This document shows, one piece after another, positions 43,295 through 54,662 of a stretch of DNA of 64,000 bases (positions within the stretch are counted from its first letter, which is position 1; the number at the start of each line of letters is the position of its first letter). This DNA comes from Enoplolaimus lenunculus (lineage: Eukaryota > Nematoda > Enoplea > Enoplida > Thoracostomopsidae): the NCBI GenBank assembly GCA_030248215.1, contig JASANG010002563.1, positions 1 through 64,000 of the forward strand, given 5' to 3'. A model generated the notes under the pieces. It worked only from the letters and a program-made list of their open reading frames with translations, had not been told where the DNA came from and did no database searches. The position numbers and the translations under genes were made by a program.

Positions 43295-43817
43295 AACGAA
43301 ACTAAGAAATACTACAATAAACAACGTCGGAATCGGAAATCAAAGTTTTAAAAGACAAATATTAATTTGAGAAAAGTTTAATGTTTAAACATTAGTATCA
43401 ATAAGCAACCGAATGAAAACTGCCACTAAAAAGAATAAAAATCCAAAATGCCTAAACCGCAGTTGAAAAACACTTTTTTGAAAACCTTAGGTCCTAAGCA
43501 AGCCAGTTTCGAACCTCTGCCCTATACGAAATATCAAACCTGTGTGCATATGTAAATTGAAAGTGGTTGAACAACCATCTAAAACACAACCTGGCTGAGG
43601 CGAAGTCGCGAAAAATAGGGAAACAGATAATTACGCATGAACTGTTAAGTTGTTTTATGTTCCTGCCAATAACACGGTGAGGATAAACCGACTATTGTAT
43701 ATGGCGTGTGTCTGTTGCCATCAGGCCCTAGCATCGTTTTTACACTATAGTCCTAAGGGGTGATCGGCAGGGTGTAACCGTATATCTGTTTCCGTTAAAA
43801 TCGGTGTCCGTTTCCGT

Positions 43818-44383
43818 GGCCCATGTTACGCTGAGGGCCGTCCCGCTGTCCCGGGACAGTAGGACAGCGGGACTGTCCTACTAACCCATTTTCCCGCTGT
43901 CCTACTGTCCTGCTGTCCTACTGTCCCGCTGTTCCGCTGCCTACTGTCCTACTGTCCTACCGTCCTACGGTCCAGCTGTCCCACTGTCCCGTTGTTCTAC
44001 TGTCCCGCTGTCCTACTGTCCCGCTGTCCTACTGTCCCGCTGTCCTACCGTCCCACTGTACAACTGTCCCGCTGTCCTACAGTCCCACGTCCTGCTGTCC
44101 CACTGTCCCGCTGTCCCACGTCCTGCTGTCCCACTGTCCTTCTGTCCCGCTGTACTACTGTCCAGCTTTCCTACTGTCCCGCTGTCCTACAGACCCGTTG
44201 TCCTACTCTCCTACTGTCCCGCTGTCCTAATGTCCAGCTTTCCTACTGTCCCACTGTCCCGCTGTCCTATTGTCCCGCTGTCCTACTGTCCAGCTTTCCT
44301 ACTGTCCCGCTGTCCTACTGTCCCGTTGTCCTACTGTCCCACTGTCCCGGGACAGCGGGACGGCCCTCAGCGTAACATGGGCC
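43818..44383. mobile_element. GGCCCATGTTACG element made of 8-bp CTGTCCNN units, duplication GTTTCCGT
   Basis: Perfect inverted ends start GGCCCATGTTACGCTGAGGG and continue to CCCGGGACAGT (about 43 bp). Between them lie about 55 tandem octamers CTGTCCTA/CTGTCCCG/CTGTCCAG. GTTTCCGT is exact on both sides (43810-43817, 44384-44391). Proline/serine-rich frames here are incidental. Confidence 0.96.
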
Positions 44384-45925
44384 GTTTCCGTTATAGAAAC
44401 AACGGAAATTGTTATTTTTACGTTCAAAATTATATCGCAATTTTTTGTTACAGATATGCTGCAATTTTTCGAAATCCGAAATTTTAAAAAATTTTGTTGC
44501 ATCCGCCATTTTTTCTTTAAAATTTTTGAAAGACCGTTGAATATATCACGTCTCGATTATGTTGGCAAAAAATAAAACATTTTTGAAACTTTTATACTTC
44601 AATATCAGTTTCCGTTATTTTGATTACTATACGTTTCCGTTATTTTTCTGTCCGTTTGCACACTGGTAAGCGGACAATTTTTTTACTTTTTTATACAACA
44701 GTACGAGCATAATGATATGGCAGGCACATTATAAGCAATCGTTTTGCACAAAAAACAAACGCTTTTTATTATGGATAATCAACGGAAATGTACAAACATT
44801 AAAATATATTCTTTACGCCATTACGTAGTCACCAGGGTGCATACGGTGCCGGTGACGCAAAATAAGGTAGTAACTGATGGTTAATTAGTTAATTTTAGCC
44901 AATGTCTGCAAAATGTTGTTAAGTTGTTTGGTTTTACGCTAATTTTCTGCGAAATTTCAGGTATGCTTTCCTGAAAATTGTGACAAAAGTAAAACGAAAC
45001 GCGCTAACCAGATAAATTTTGCAAAATTTTACTACCAGATTGCTGGATCCTCCGAAAAAAATTCTTCCGCAGCAGGAGGCAAACCTCCGGTTGTATCCTG
45101 GTGGGCACCAGTTATGAATCCGAAAAGAAGTATATCTGCCATCAGCCGAATATCCAAAACGCATTTTTGTGCAACAGTCGGTACTACAAATTTGCAATGT
45201 TTCACCGATCATCGATACGAAAACTCTTACAAACTAATTTTTTACGTATTTTCGACGCTGTTTGAAGATCTGATTTGGACGATATTTTTATAGTATTTTG
45301 ATCAGATAAGCCCATGAGGCGTAGTCAAATAAAATATGTTGTAAATACTGACATCCGAGCGTGAAGCATGAAGTACAAAGGTCATGAGGAAAATCGACCT
45401 CCGGCTTCAGTAGACTATCTGTCGGAGGTTTCGGCAATTCCGGTAGCGAAATTTTCCATACTTTTACAGAAACTGCCCAGCGCGTTTGCTTTTAACTTTA
45501 TGGCACGATTTTTATAAGTTAATTGTCATGATTTTTCAAAAACAAAACAAAATCAAATAGTTGACAACAACTTACGGATAGTTGCTAAAATTTATCCTGA
45601 ATTTCCTTTCACCTCCGGTTCCGTCATGATTCGTCGAATTCCGGCTCCTGTACCTCTCACATTGGTTGCATCTTGCCTGTATAGGAGATCTTTAATTACC
45701 GCAATTAACTAAAGTCTAAATATGTATTATTTGAACAATAACAGATTCTGGTGTTGCGATAGGTTTAACAAAATAATTAGTTGTAAAACAAGTACTAGAA
45801 TCAAAGGGGTAAATAAAAAAGAAATTTGTTTATTGTTTTTATGCTCCAAAACGATCGTTTTCGCGTCTGAAAGAACCTCATCGGAAGCTAAACTGAAACG
45901 AGTGCCTAAGGACCCAAAGTTAAGA

Positions 45926-46102
45926 GACCCATGTATAGAACAGGGCCGGATCGTTTTCCGGAGGGGCTACAATAGAGTCAGTTTAAGCTTTAGACTATTT
46001 TTTGCTTAGGCTTAGGATTAGGCTTAGGAATAGGTTCATCCATACGCTTAGGTTTAAGAATATGCTTATACTACTGTTCCGGCCCTGTTCTATACATGGG
46101 CC
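45926..46102. mobile_element. GGCCCATGT/CTTAGG MITE
   Basis: Ends GACCCATGTATAGAACAGGG and CTGTTCTATACATGGGCC; flanks AGTTAAGA and AGTTAAAA. Confidence 0.9.
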
Positions 46103-46471
46103 AGTTAAAACGTAAATGCACCAAACGATATAATTTATGAAAAAATTAAAAATCTCACTACCGAAATTGCCGGAACCTCCGGCTAAATTGTTCCGGATGC
46201 AGAGGCCGATTTCTGCCGAAGCCGAGAGCAGACCTTCGGTTGTACAATATATTAGAGAACAAATTTAGCACATAATACGAGGCCAATTAACTTCTAAATT
46301 TAGTGCAAGCTAACCTTAATGCATAAAGTCGATATATGATGAACGATGTCGCATCTTGAAATATATTTGAAAGTTTTCACCAACGTCATCTCCCTGTCAA
46401 CTACAGCGAGGTTTTCATTTCATAAAACTTTAAAATAATGCTTACACCGCGACAAACACGAAATACTCGCT

Positions 46472-46477
46472 TTTATT
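46472..46477 (-). promoter_or_regulatory. AATAAA very close to the TIPIN stop codon
   Basis: On the minus strand the TAG stop (46484-46482) is followed after four bases by AATAAA. If used, the 3' UTR would be only about 20-35 nt. Confidence 0.4.
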
Positions 46478-46481
46478 GGCG

Positions 46482-49400
46482 CTACGTGTCAAATATCTGC
46501 TCAAGCACGTCATCTTCGGTCACAAAATCTTGTTCTTTCGATATTTCAGCATCTTGGCACAGCTTTATTTCAATATCAGAATTTCGATGAACACATGCTT
46601 CTTCGATAATTTCGTCAAGAATTGCAACACAAATTCCTCTATCGCTCGAATCATCACAGTTGTTGAGGCTAAAACCATCGCGTGTCCCATTTAAAGTTCC
46701 CCAATTGATTTGGCTGTCGAATAAATCCAATGTTTTCGGAACTAAAATAATATATCTGATATTTTAAAGAAAACTCAAATATCTCAAAAAAGATGAAAAT
46801 ATATTCCAAAAACAAAAACATCCAAACTAAAATACTTGAAAGAACATAAAGTAAAACAACGTCCCGGACCATAGAAGGGCCATCAAGAGAGGTAATTGCG
46901 TTCTGCTTTCACATTACTTAAAATACCAGCCCACATATTTAATACTCTACACTAACTTACCTTCTGCCGTTCTGTTGTCGTTGTTTTGAGAATCTGTACA
47001 GCCAGTATTGTCCACAATTGGCTGTTCTTTATACTGTTGCTGCAGTAGTGATAATCTGCTTTTACGTCTTTCAATTGCCTTTCGTTTATTTTCTTCTATT
47101 TTGGCACGTTGCTCATCTGTTAACTGAACAGGAGGTGCAACTTGATTTGCTTCGTTATCCTATAAACAACAATGAAAGACTGAAAGGCTGCCGAAATTAA
47201 AAGTCATTAAACAAATTGTGAAAAGAACAAAATGAATTATATACATACTACTGCTTATGTATCCGTCTTACTTGCGTTAAACGACAAAGAGCCGTGGAGT
47301 GTTTGGTTTGTCGCTAAGCGTCGTTCACAATAAATCTTTGAAGAACCAATTACAAATGTACTCTCGTTTAACCAGCAGTTGTACAAACCGTGGCTGCCTT
47401 CTAAATTACTGTGACGGCTCGCTAATACATCAGCTTGTTATACAAGAAAACTTACAACTGAGAATCAATTTAAAAGTAACCAACCAATAACTCAAATGTG
47501 TTTCAAAAACAACGCAAACCATTCACATGCAAAAAAACGAGATATTAAATAGCTACTGCCTAGATTACTACTAAGAGCAAGTTTTGGCTATAACAAACAG
47601 TACTTCTATCTGTTCTTGATGCGTTTCGTTTTCGAACGCCGAAGTGGACTGTTCTGCATTGATTAGAGGAAGACCAAGATCTGTAAATAAAATATTTACA
47701 AATCTGTAAAAACAATTTTCAAAATTTACCACTTGCATTGCAATGTTCATATATCTGTGATATTATATAGTATATGACGTCATATACAATAGTGCAAAGC
47801 AGCTTAACTACTTACATAGATTATGTTGTGCTATCGGTAGTTCACAACAATGGTGCTGCTGGTAAACAAATGCATACATTTATTAAACCCTATTCACACG
47901 TGTAAGTTTTTGCTGCGACAACTTGCAGCTGCAACTTGCACGAAATACTTGCAGCTGCAAGTATTTGTAAAGAATCACAACTTTCATTCTGAATCTTGAC
48001 CTGAATTTATATGATAATTTGCAGACCACTGCAATAAATATCAAACGTAACCTTTAATCTATCAGTTTAGCCAATGATGATAAATGAATTCGACTTGCAA
48101 GACTATGCATACCTACGAATTAATTCTTCGCGTATATTAATCATGAATAACTTGCAGCTGCAAGTCCTTCGAGTGAATTTTTCAAAAAAACTTGCAGCTG
48201 CAAGTTTCCGTTGTAAGAAACATTCATGCGCAAAGAAGGTTATACTCGAAATTTCTTGACTTGAAAAAGTTTTAATCGCGATGCAATTTTTATTTAATGC
48301 TTAAAATTTAAAACTAGTCTCATTAGTTTCGCCGTCGGCTGCGAAATATCAAACAACTTAAATATTTGAATTAATTCACACTTCTTGAATAAATTCAATA
48401 AGTCTGAATTAATTCAAAAGACGCTCAGCAACATGTCTATGAATAATTTGCAGCTGCAAGAACTTCAAATCTGCTTTCTGACCAAACTTGCACATGCATG
48501 TTGCACGTGCAAGTTTTTGCTGCAAAAACTTGCACGTGTGAATAGGGCTTTGCAGTTAAAAATTAATATAAAAACAATTTCGCCAATTTTGCTCTGAGAT
48601 ATTCGTAAACATAACATGGACTCATCAAAACAATCACCTAAACGTTATATTGAACCAAAAATTGTTAAATAGCTTAGTCAGTATAATCATGGCTCTCACA
48701 CAGAGACGCACTTTATAATAAATTGCGATTTGGAATTTATAAACCAGAATTTCACCATCTTTGCCCTGGGTAATCCACAAACTTCTAAAATATAGACTGC
48801 TTAGCAAAACTATCCAAAAGATGTATTGAAAAAATGCCAAACAGCTTAGTCAGTATATATGTAGTAACCCAAGTCGTAATTTAATCCAATTCCGAGTGCG
48901 GCTAGCCCAAGGCGAAATTATATCTAAAAAGCTACGCGTTTCCTGATTGATTACAGCGTAGTAAAACAAAATGCTTAGTAGCAAAACGGTAGCGATTACT
49001 AGCCAATCAGAAAAGAGTATTCGCATCAGCAAATCGTATTTGAGTATGGTATTAAGGTAGTAAGCAATCACAAGGCGTGCACCTGAAGCAGAGGAAGAAT
49101 TACACCGTGGGTTAGGACTAGCACAATTCGAAATTAGGCTAAATTACAGCTTGGACTATGACTATATAATCCACATACAAACAGCCGAAATATCACACCC
49201 CTATCTTGGACTCTTGCAATTCCAAGACCAAAATTTTGCACAACTACGTCAAAAACCGTATAGCGACATGCCTTTTACAGTCGGCGGCATAGGCGGTATC
49301 GGGAAATCATCGCGATTCACTGTTTCCGCGTCATCCATAATAGTGTCTTCATTCGTCTCATTGAGCCCATCGCCTTTCTTATCAACGAAATCTTCATCGT

Positions 49401-52400
49401 CAACAGGGTGACCCAGACGCATATGATTTAAATAATTCTTAAAATAGGTAAAAATGACGTAATAAACCGGACGGCATCGAACCCACGGATTGACCGATTC
49501 CGAATCTATTGTGATTTTGCCGATCCGATTCCGAACGTTAACTTTGAAAAAACCCTTAAATTAAAACTGTAGTCACTTGACGTGTCAACTTAGCAAACCT
49601 AATCTTATGTAGGCAATAGTAACATGTGAATTTTAAAATATTAGAAACAGAATTCATTAAAATATAATTCCAGGTTCGAACAACAGGTACTAAAACTTTC
49701 CGAAAATGATTCAGTCTGTTGCGTCTCAATTCCAATACACAAGGTGTCTAGAAAATCTTGCTGAATTGAATTATGCTGCTTCAAAACAGATTCTAATCAG
49801 ATGTGAAGGTTCTATTTTTGCCGAATATGACCTTTAGTTTTCACTCTGGTATACACTAAACCAAACTAATATAAATCCCGAGACAGTTCTTCGTTTCAAT
49901 CGGCTATTCAAACGGACTTCAACACGTTACAAGATACTAACAAATGATTTCAATTCGCAAAAAAAATTGTGTAACTACATTAACACATACAATTACTACA
50001 GTTTTCTGCGCTTTCCCATAAAAATATGACAAGTTGAATACTTTACTACTTACTGGAGTACATGTATATAGGATGAGGTAAAACCTAATCGTATTGTATT
50101 AACCGAAAATTCAATTGATACTCTATTTGAAGATCTATACCATACCATTCATAGGTAAGTAATACTACAATTATATCCGGTTCTGGTAATTGTCGGAGAC
50201 TGATATTTAAGTGCATATTTAAACATAAGGTTGAACTTAATGACGCTAATTAAATACCATATACTTGCTATTGGGCTTCTTGAAATATTTATTACTATTT
50301 TGAACCAAATTCACAGTGAAATCTTGCAATTTTGGTTATAATTTAATAGCATAACATATAGTTTCGTTATAATTTTCACCAATCAGTATTCTGTAATGTA
50401 AAATATCGGAGCTGGATGACGGTTTTTGCCAGAGACAGATATCTGATTGTACCCTGTGCGAAACTTACGTGAATCGGCCTCTTTGAGCCCAAATTTTCCG
50501 CTGCACTCAGCACGTCATCGAATTTCATTCGAGGCATCAGCCGATGAGCCCAATGTTCGATACTTCCCATTAGCAAATTCAAATTATTCACCTATACGCA
50601 TCACATTGTGTAAAACCAACAGCACTTAAAATATCCATTCGAATTAAGGCAAAATTCGGTACCCAAGGTCGTTTAGTATAACGAAACATATGAACGGTTC
50701 TATAAATAACATGTCTATTGGTCGATCGATGCCAAAATCTTTGCCGATGGCGATTTTTATTTTGAAACTATGCCGATTCAAATTTTAATACCCGGTGTTT
50801 AAAGAACAGATAAGATTCAACATTACATCATAATAAATTAGGGATGCGCAGATCATTCTGCATCGGCATCGATAATAATCGGCATTTTTTGTATCGGTAT
50901 CACCGCTGCAAAAAATTGCAAATTCATTGTCGATATTTTTGCACAAATCAGTCAGTTGGAATGTTATCAATTTCACTTCTTGGAGTATATCAGCGTGTCT
51001 CATCAGGGTAAATGTTATCTCCCTATAATTTTATGAGACCGGTTTATTTCAATTAATTTTTTCGCACACAAACGCAAGAGAGGTAACACTTTAAACTGAT
51101 TGCATTCCAACGCACTGTTGTGTAAAAAGTATCCGCAAAGAATAGGCAATTTTGTTGCAGTGCTGATGCTGATACTCACGAAAAGTACCGATTATTACCG
51201 ATGTCTATGGCGATTAATGGCACATCTCTACATAACAAGTTACAAACCTCTAAAAAATTTATTACGACAACCTAACCTCGTGTCCTTTCCCCCGGAATTT
51301 CAATTTTTCACAGTTTCTGCGCAATGCTGCCAAACCTCGCGGTCCAGTCAGCCTAAAATGTTCGTTATATGCAACGCCAGTAACAAACCTACGTACGCGA
51401 AAAATTACATTAAACAAAACCCGAAGTTACACAACGTCCATGTCACAAGTCTAAAATTATTTACTTTGAAGCACATGTTGTCGTTGAACCAAGCATTTAC
51501 ACTGCTGTCAGCCTATAAAACCTATCCAAAATTGTTTCAGTATATAAATGACTATCTCGATGAAACAGGAAACCGGAGCAACACTACACAAAGTTCTTCG
51601 TAGACTAGCCTCGCCAAGCATACCTTGTGTCATTGAGAGTTGGTCGAATAACTGTACGCCGTTTCTTTACTTCAGGCAAATCGGTTAAACCGCCGCCATC
51701 GAGATTTTCATCTTGACCACCCCCATCGGCGTTTTCATCGTCTAAAGCACTTCAAAACCGACTTACTTATACTATTTAGTAAATTAGTCACAAACATGCC
51801 TTAAACCAGTTTTTCGCTGTTTCTTTTCATTTTCATCAATCTTACAGCATCACTCAGCAAATATTTAATTTAACATGAAGTTTCGGAAACAGAAGATATA
51901 AATGTACCAAAACAACGTGTCAATACACAACCAAAGCTCTTGGAAAAACCTAATTACATTATAGCAAGTAATACTAAATCAGCGCGATTAAGTTGAAGTT
52001 TCGTTGAAATATATACTTAATAGATGTTCGAAGTGAATAACACTCCAAGAAGCCCACTTAATCCTATTAAGTATAGCAAGTATTACTGAATTAGGGTGAT
52101 TAAGTGTTACCGCCCTGAGACTGAACGTTGACAAATTCAAAGAGATTCAAAATTTTATTGGATACCTTAAATTTGACAAACCAACTAGGATCCGACCGAA
52201 TTTGTAAATTGGATATTTGTGGTAGTTTTTACTCCCTTTCTGAGCAACTTCATTAGTTCATCAACTAGTTCGTTTGCTACATGGCAAAATTACGTTGACA
52301 AATACTTGGACACGATTTGAACCATATCTTTACAGACAGCCGTTGATCTACTAATAAATTAATTGATTGGTATACATAGTAGACCGGCTGATACGTACTG

Positions 52401-52569
52401 GTATTTATCTAAATTTTCACCTGACTTCAAAATTTGCTGTCAAAAAACTCAATTACAACTGAAAGTTCAATTTATCAATATAAACATTTGTACTATCTTG
52501 GTTCGTTCCAAGGTGTTCTTCAATGTCGCCTCCCATATTATCGATGTCCACCTCGATGTCTTGAATCAT
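46482..52569 (-). CDS. TIPIN: TIMELESS-interacting protein (Tipin/Csm3/Swi3), nine coding exons
   Basis: Exons in transcript order: 52569-52494, 51741-51624, 51352-51277, 50591-50469, 49437-49279, 47754-47730, 47680-47604, 47159-46961, 46741-46482. All have AG/GT borders and consistent phases, giving 370 residues (human TIPIN is 301). The conserved Swi3 region lies at about residues 50-150: KKRRTVIRPTLND, then RGLAALRRNCEKLKFRGKGH, then MGSIEHWAHRLMPRMKFDD and AENLGSK, then the MRLGHPVDDEDF segment that matches the end of the domain. Residues 231-250 (LTDEQRAKIEENKRKA...) match the RPA2-binding helix shared by TIPIN, SMARCAL1, UNG2 and XPA. By family, the protein pairs with Timeless in the fork-protection complex and links it to RPA-coated ssDNA for checkpoint signalling and fork pausing. 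The acidic C-terminal part is not recognised. The gene converges on calsequestrin and diverges from DRG2. Confidence 0.92.
46961..47159 (-). CDS. TIPIN: TIPIN exon 8: RPA-binding motif
   Basis: Sixty-six codons plus one base. It contains VQLTDEQRAKIEENKRK followed by AIERRKSRL, matching the basic amphipathic RPA32-binding helix of TIPIN and SMARCAL1 in order and spacing. The downstream part (QQQYKEQPIVDNTG) is not conserved by eye. Confidence 0.9.
47730..47754 (-). CDS. TIPIN: TIPIN exon 6: 25-nt microexon
   Basis: Exon 5 ends in phase 0 and exon 7 starts needing one base, so they cannot join directly. This 25-nt block, between acceptor AATATCACAG and donor G/GTAAAT, supplies eight codons (IYEHCNAS) plus the missing G. 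It is the only phase-repairing exon I found between 47680 and 49279. Short exons are easily mispredicted, so this is an inference from splice signals and phase. Confidence 0.6.
47886..48547. repeat. CAGCTGCAAG element, full length, in a TIPIN intron
   Basis: Inverted ends CCCTATTCACACGTGTAAGT and GCACGTGTGAATAGGGC; arms CTTGCAGCTGCAAG-rich. Fragments at 27385-27480, 37243-37345, 54735-54905 and 61890-61965. No clear target duplication. Confidence 0.8.
48634..48840 (-). CDS. Second small hydrophobic reading frame, possible diverged tandem copy
   Basis: Minus strand, ATG at 48840, 68 codons: MAFFQYIFWIVLLSSLYF, then a charged part. It resembles its upstream neighbour around the helix (VLLLSILF versus IVLLSSLYF), and both carry TATACTGACTAAGCT near the end. 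No family is recognised. It may be non-coding. Confidence 0.18.
   Translation of the reverse strand: MAFFQYIFWIVLLSSLYFRSLWITQGKDGEILVYKFQIAIYYKVRLCVRAMIILTKLFNNFWFNITFR
48850..49085 (-). CDS. Possible small membrane protein or terminal exon inside a TIPIN intron (unrecognised)
   Basis: A minus-strand reading frame preceded by a good acceptor (CTTCCTCTGCTTCAG). From there it reads GARLVIAYYLNTILKYDLLM, then a hydrophobic helix (WLVIATVLLLSILFYYAVI), a basic C-terminus and a stop at 48850. It has no ATG near its start. It may be a 3' exon of an alternative TIPIN transcript, a remnant, or chance. A diverged second copy seems to follow downstream. Confidence 0.22.
50469..50591 (-). CDS. TIPIN: TIPIN exon 4: core of the Swi3 domain
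   Basis: Forty-one codons, phase 0 at both ends, donor CAC/GTAAGT. It contains IEHWAHRLMPRMKFDDVL, the most diagnostic TIPIN block (human MEHWAHRLFPKLQFEDF), followed by AENLGSKRPIH. This exon fixed the gene identity and strand. Confidence 0.95.
50840..51235. repeat. ATCGGCATCGG-rich repeat, copy 2
   Basis: Starts GGGATGCGCAGATCATTC and ends GATTAATGGCACATCTC. The interior is inverted about its middle (TGCACAAATCAGTCAGTTGG). Located between TIPIN exons 3 and 4. Confidence 0.65.
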
Positions 52570-53603
52570 GGTTAGTTAAAAGAAACACACAGATGAATAA
52601 ATTGTAAAATGAACGATATAGATTTTGGTGTAAATAAAGCTGAACAAATAAATTATAGAATGCATAAGTAGTTATTAAAAAACTAAACAAATAAATCATA
52701 CAGGATAGTTTGTTGTTCAAATGATAAGCATAACACCGTTACTCTGTGCAGATCACGATTTCAAATTTGTCCGTTGGGGCTCCACCACGCTGCGCGCGAA
52801 GTGTAATTCATTTACAGCCATCAAACATGAGCGTCAGTTCGGACGGGATTATGCCGTTTTATTTGTGATTAATCTCATGAGAAAGTCGTACTGTTTCATA
52901 GTGAATTTTATTGCAATAATTCGGTTTGCGTGTGTGTTCATGTATACGGTATCGGCCATCACCAAAGTGCAGTTTTTATTTTGCGCCTTCATTTCCGCAA
53001 ATATTAATGATTATACTGTTTTCAAAAATTCATTCAGTTTGCTTGGTTTTATATGGATGACTTAGATGTGTATTATATTAGCTTTCTTGTTGGATTCCTG
53101 GAGACACTCGAGCGGTATTGTGTAGCTGACCAGAAAACACCGCAAATAACTAACTCCTAGCAAAGTAAATGTTTAAGTTGTAGATACCCAGATTAAAACT
53201 TATTTATAAAACTCGCCCAGAAAAAGTGCCAATTGCCTTATCCTTTTTGGAAAAATTCCTTTTCTTCCGTGCTGTCCGGAGTATCTTGTGGTGCGGTGTC
53301 ACCTTCCTCGAAACATGTTGGTACTTCAAAACATTTACAACCTTGCTTGTAAGTCAACAAATACCCATGTATGCCCCTCCTAAAAATTTCTAGCCCCCCT
53401 TGTAGGGTGGGCTGGCTACGGGCCTAGCGTAGAGCCAGCATTTTAATTCAACAACATTTTAATATAAAAACAAAGAGGCCAAAAACTCACTCACAACGAT
53501 GCAGAACATTACCACCAAGATTTATTTTTAATATTGATATTTGTGAAGTTTTTTGACGAATGGTGATTAAACATAATTTTGACTTTAAACGTTAGACTTG
53601 AAA

Positions 53604-53742
53604 CCTGTCAGTCTAGGTAGGAACCGGGACTTTAGACCTTTTAACTAAGCAGCTGAAAAGCGGGCCTCCGGAGCGTGGATCGGACTCTCAGTTTACGGAT
53701 CCTTAAGCGTATATTCCACCACTGCCCCACGCAACCCACCCC
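53604..53742 (-). repeat. tRNA-derived SINE, minus copy
   Basis: Minus strand: GGGTTGCGTGGGGCAGTGG head, then CTTTTCAGCTGCTTAGTTAA and CCCGGTTCCTACCTAGACTG tail shared with 54513-54662. Confidence 0.8.
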
Positions 53743-54512
53743 TACAACTACCTTTTTTTGTCTACTATGTGAGTCAATTGTATGCTGCCAGATAGCATAC
53801 ATACAGTGCCCTTACACTATGTTATATGTGCAAATAACGCACAAGCATTTCTCACATGATTACAGAACCCTTCTTTAATATTAATCACATAGCTAAGTTC
53901 TGTATATGTGAAACTTAACTAAAGTTTTATACCTTCAATTATCACTTCGAACAGGGAATGATTTTAGCCCTCCCTCTGGAAGATTTGCAACCTTGCTTGT
54001 AAGTCATTGAAAACTCTTGTCGGCCCCTCCTGAAAATATTTTAGCTCCCCTAGCAAGGTGAGCTGGTTAAGTGCAACATGTTTTATTCAATCGCCAATCA
54101 ATTTGATTTGTTGAAGTGACCTCGAACAATGTAACTAAAGTGTTGTGTTTGAATTTCAAACACTTAATGCACGAAAATGCGTTGGCTTCCACCCCGCTTC
54201 GCTTGCGATGCTTCTTAAACTACTTACATTTTTTGACTACTGCTTAATACCTACTGCTACCAGAGATGAGATATCTTGCTGAGTATGATGGATCCTTCGT
54301 CATTTGCTAAACTGCCCACACCCCTGTTTGGCACCCTAATGAAAATTGCTCCCCATTCCTGCATCCGCACGCTCTTGTTGGCTCCTGTCACCGTTGCACT
54401 GTACGTGTAAGTTTGTGAGACATACTTGTCCTTGTGCATATGCAATAAATGCAATGCACATTGTGTTATAAAGTCGACACATATAGTCGACGAAACATGC
54501 AGTTGGAGTGGC

Positions 54513-54662
54513 GGGCTGCGTGGCGCAGTGGTAACAGCATCTGCCTGACACGCAGAAGGTCGCTAGTTCGAATAGGCTGAGAGTTCGATCCCAGCTCTAG
54601 CCCTCTTTTCCAGCTGCTTAGTAAAAAGGTCTGATGTCCCGGTTCCTACCTAGACTGACAGA
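54513..54662 (+). repeat. tRNA-Val-like SINE, plus copy
   Basis: GGGCTGCGTGGCGCAGTGGT (A box), anticodon arm TCTGCCTGACACGCAGA (loop anticodon GAC), duplicated B-box area (CTAGTTCGAATAGG, GAGTTCGATCCC), body and tail GTTCCTACCTAGACTGACAG. The extra B-box segment makes a working tRNA unlikely. Confidence 0.8.

Larger units (their letters stand above)
40963..46481. other. Intergenic region between convergent calsequestrin and TIPIN
   Basis: Repeats only: MITEs at 41307-41476, 42540-42796, 43154-43294, 43818-44383, 45926-46102, and TTCCGG-type repeats. Nothing recognisable at 41480-42170, 42800-43150, 43300-43815, 44400-45030 and 46255-46465. Confidence 0.75.

Noticed and set aside
43992-44375. 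Pro/Ser/Leu-rich reading frame of 127 codons
   Set aside because: A product of the CTGTCCNN octamer array, which is open in several frames.
51100-51603. 167-codon plus-strand reading frame
   Set aside because: It runs antisense to TIPIN exon 3 (51277-51352) and through an ATCGGC repeat; no domain recognised.
52721-53065. 114-codon plus-strand frame upstream of TIPIN
   Set aside because: Composition is uneven, no domain or splice partner was seen, and it overlaps the likely TIPIN promoter or 5' UTR.
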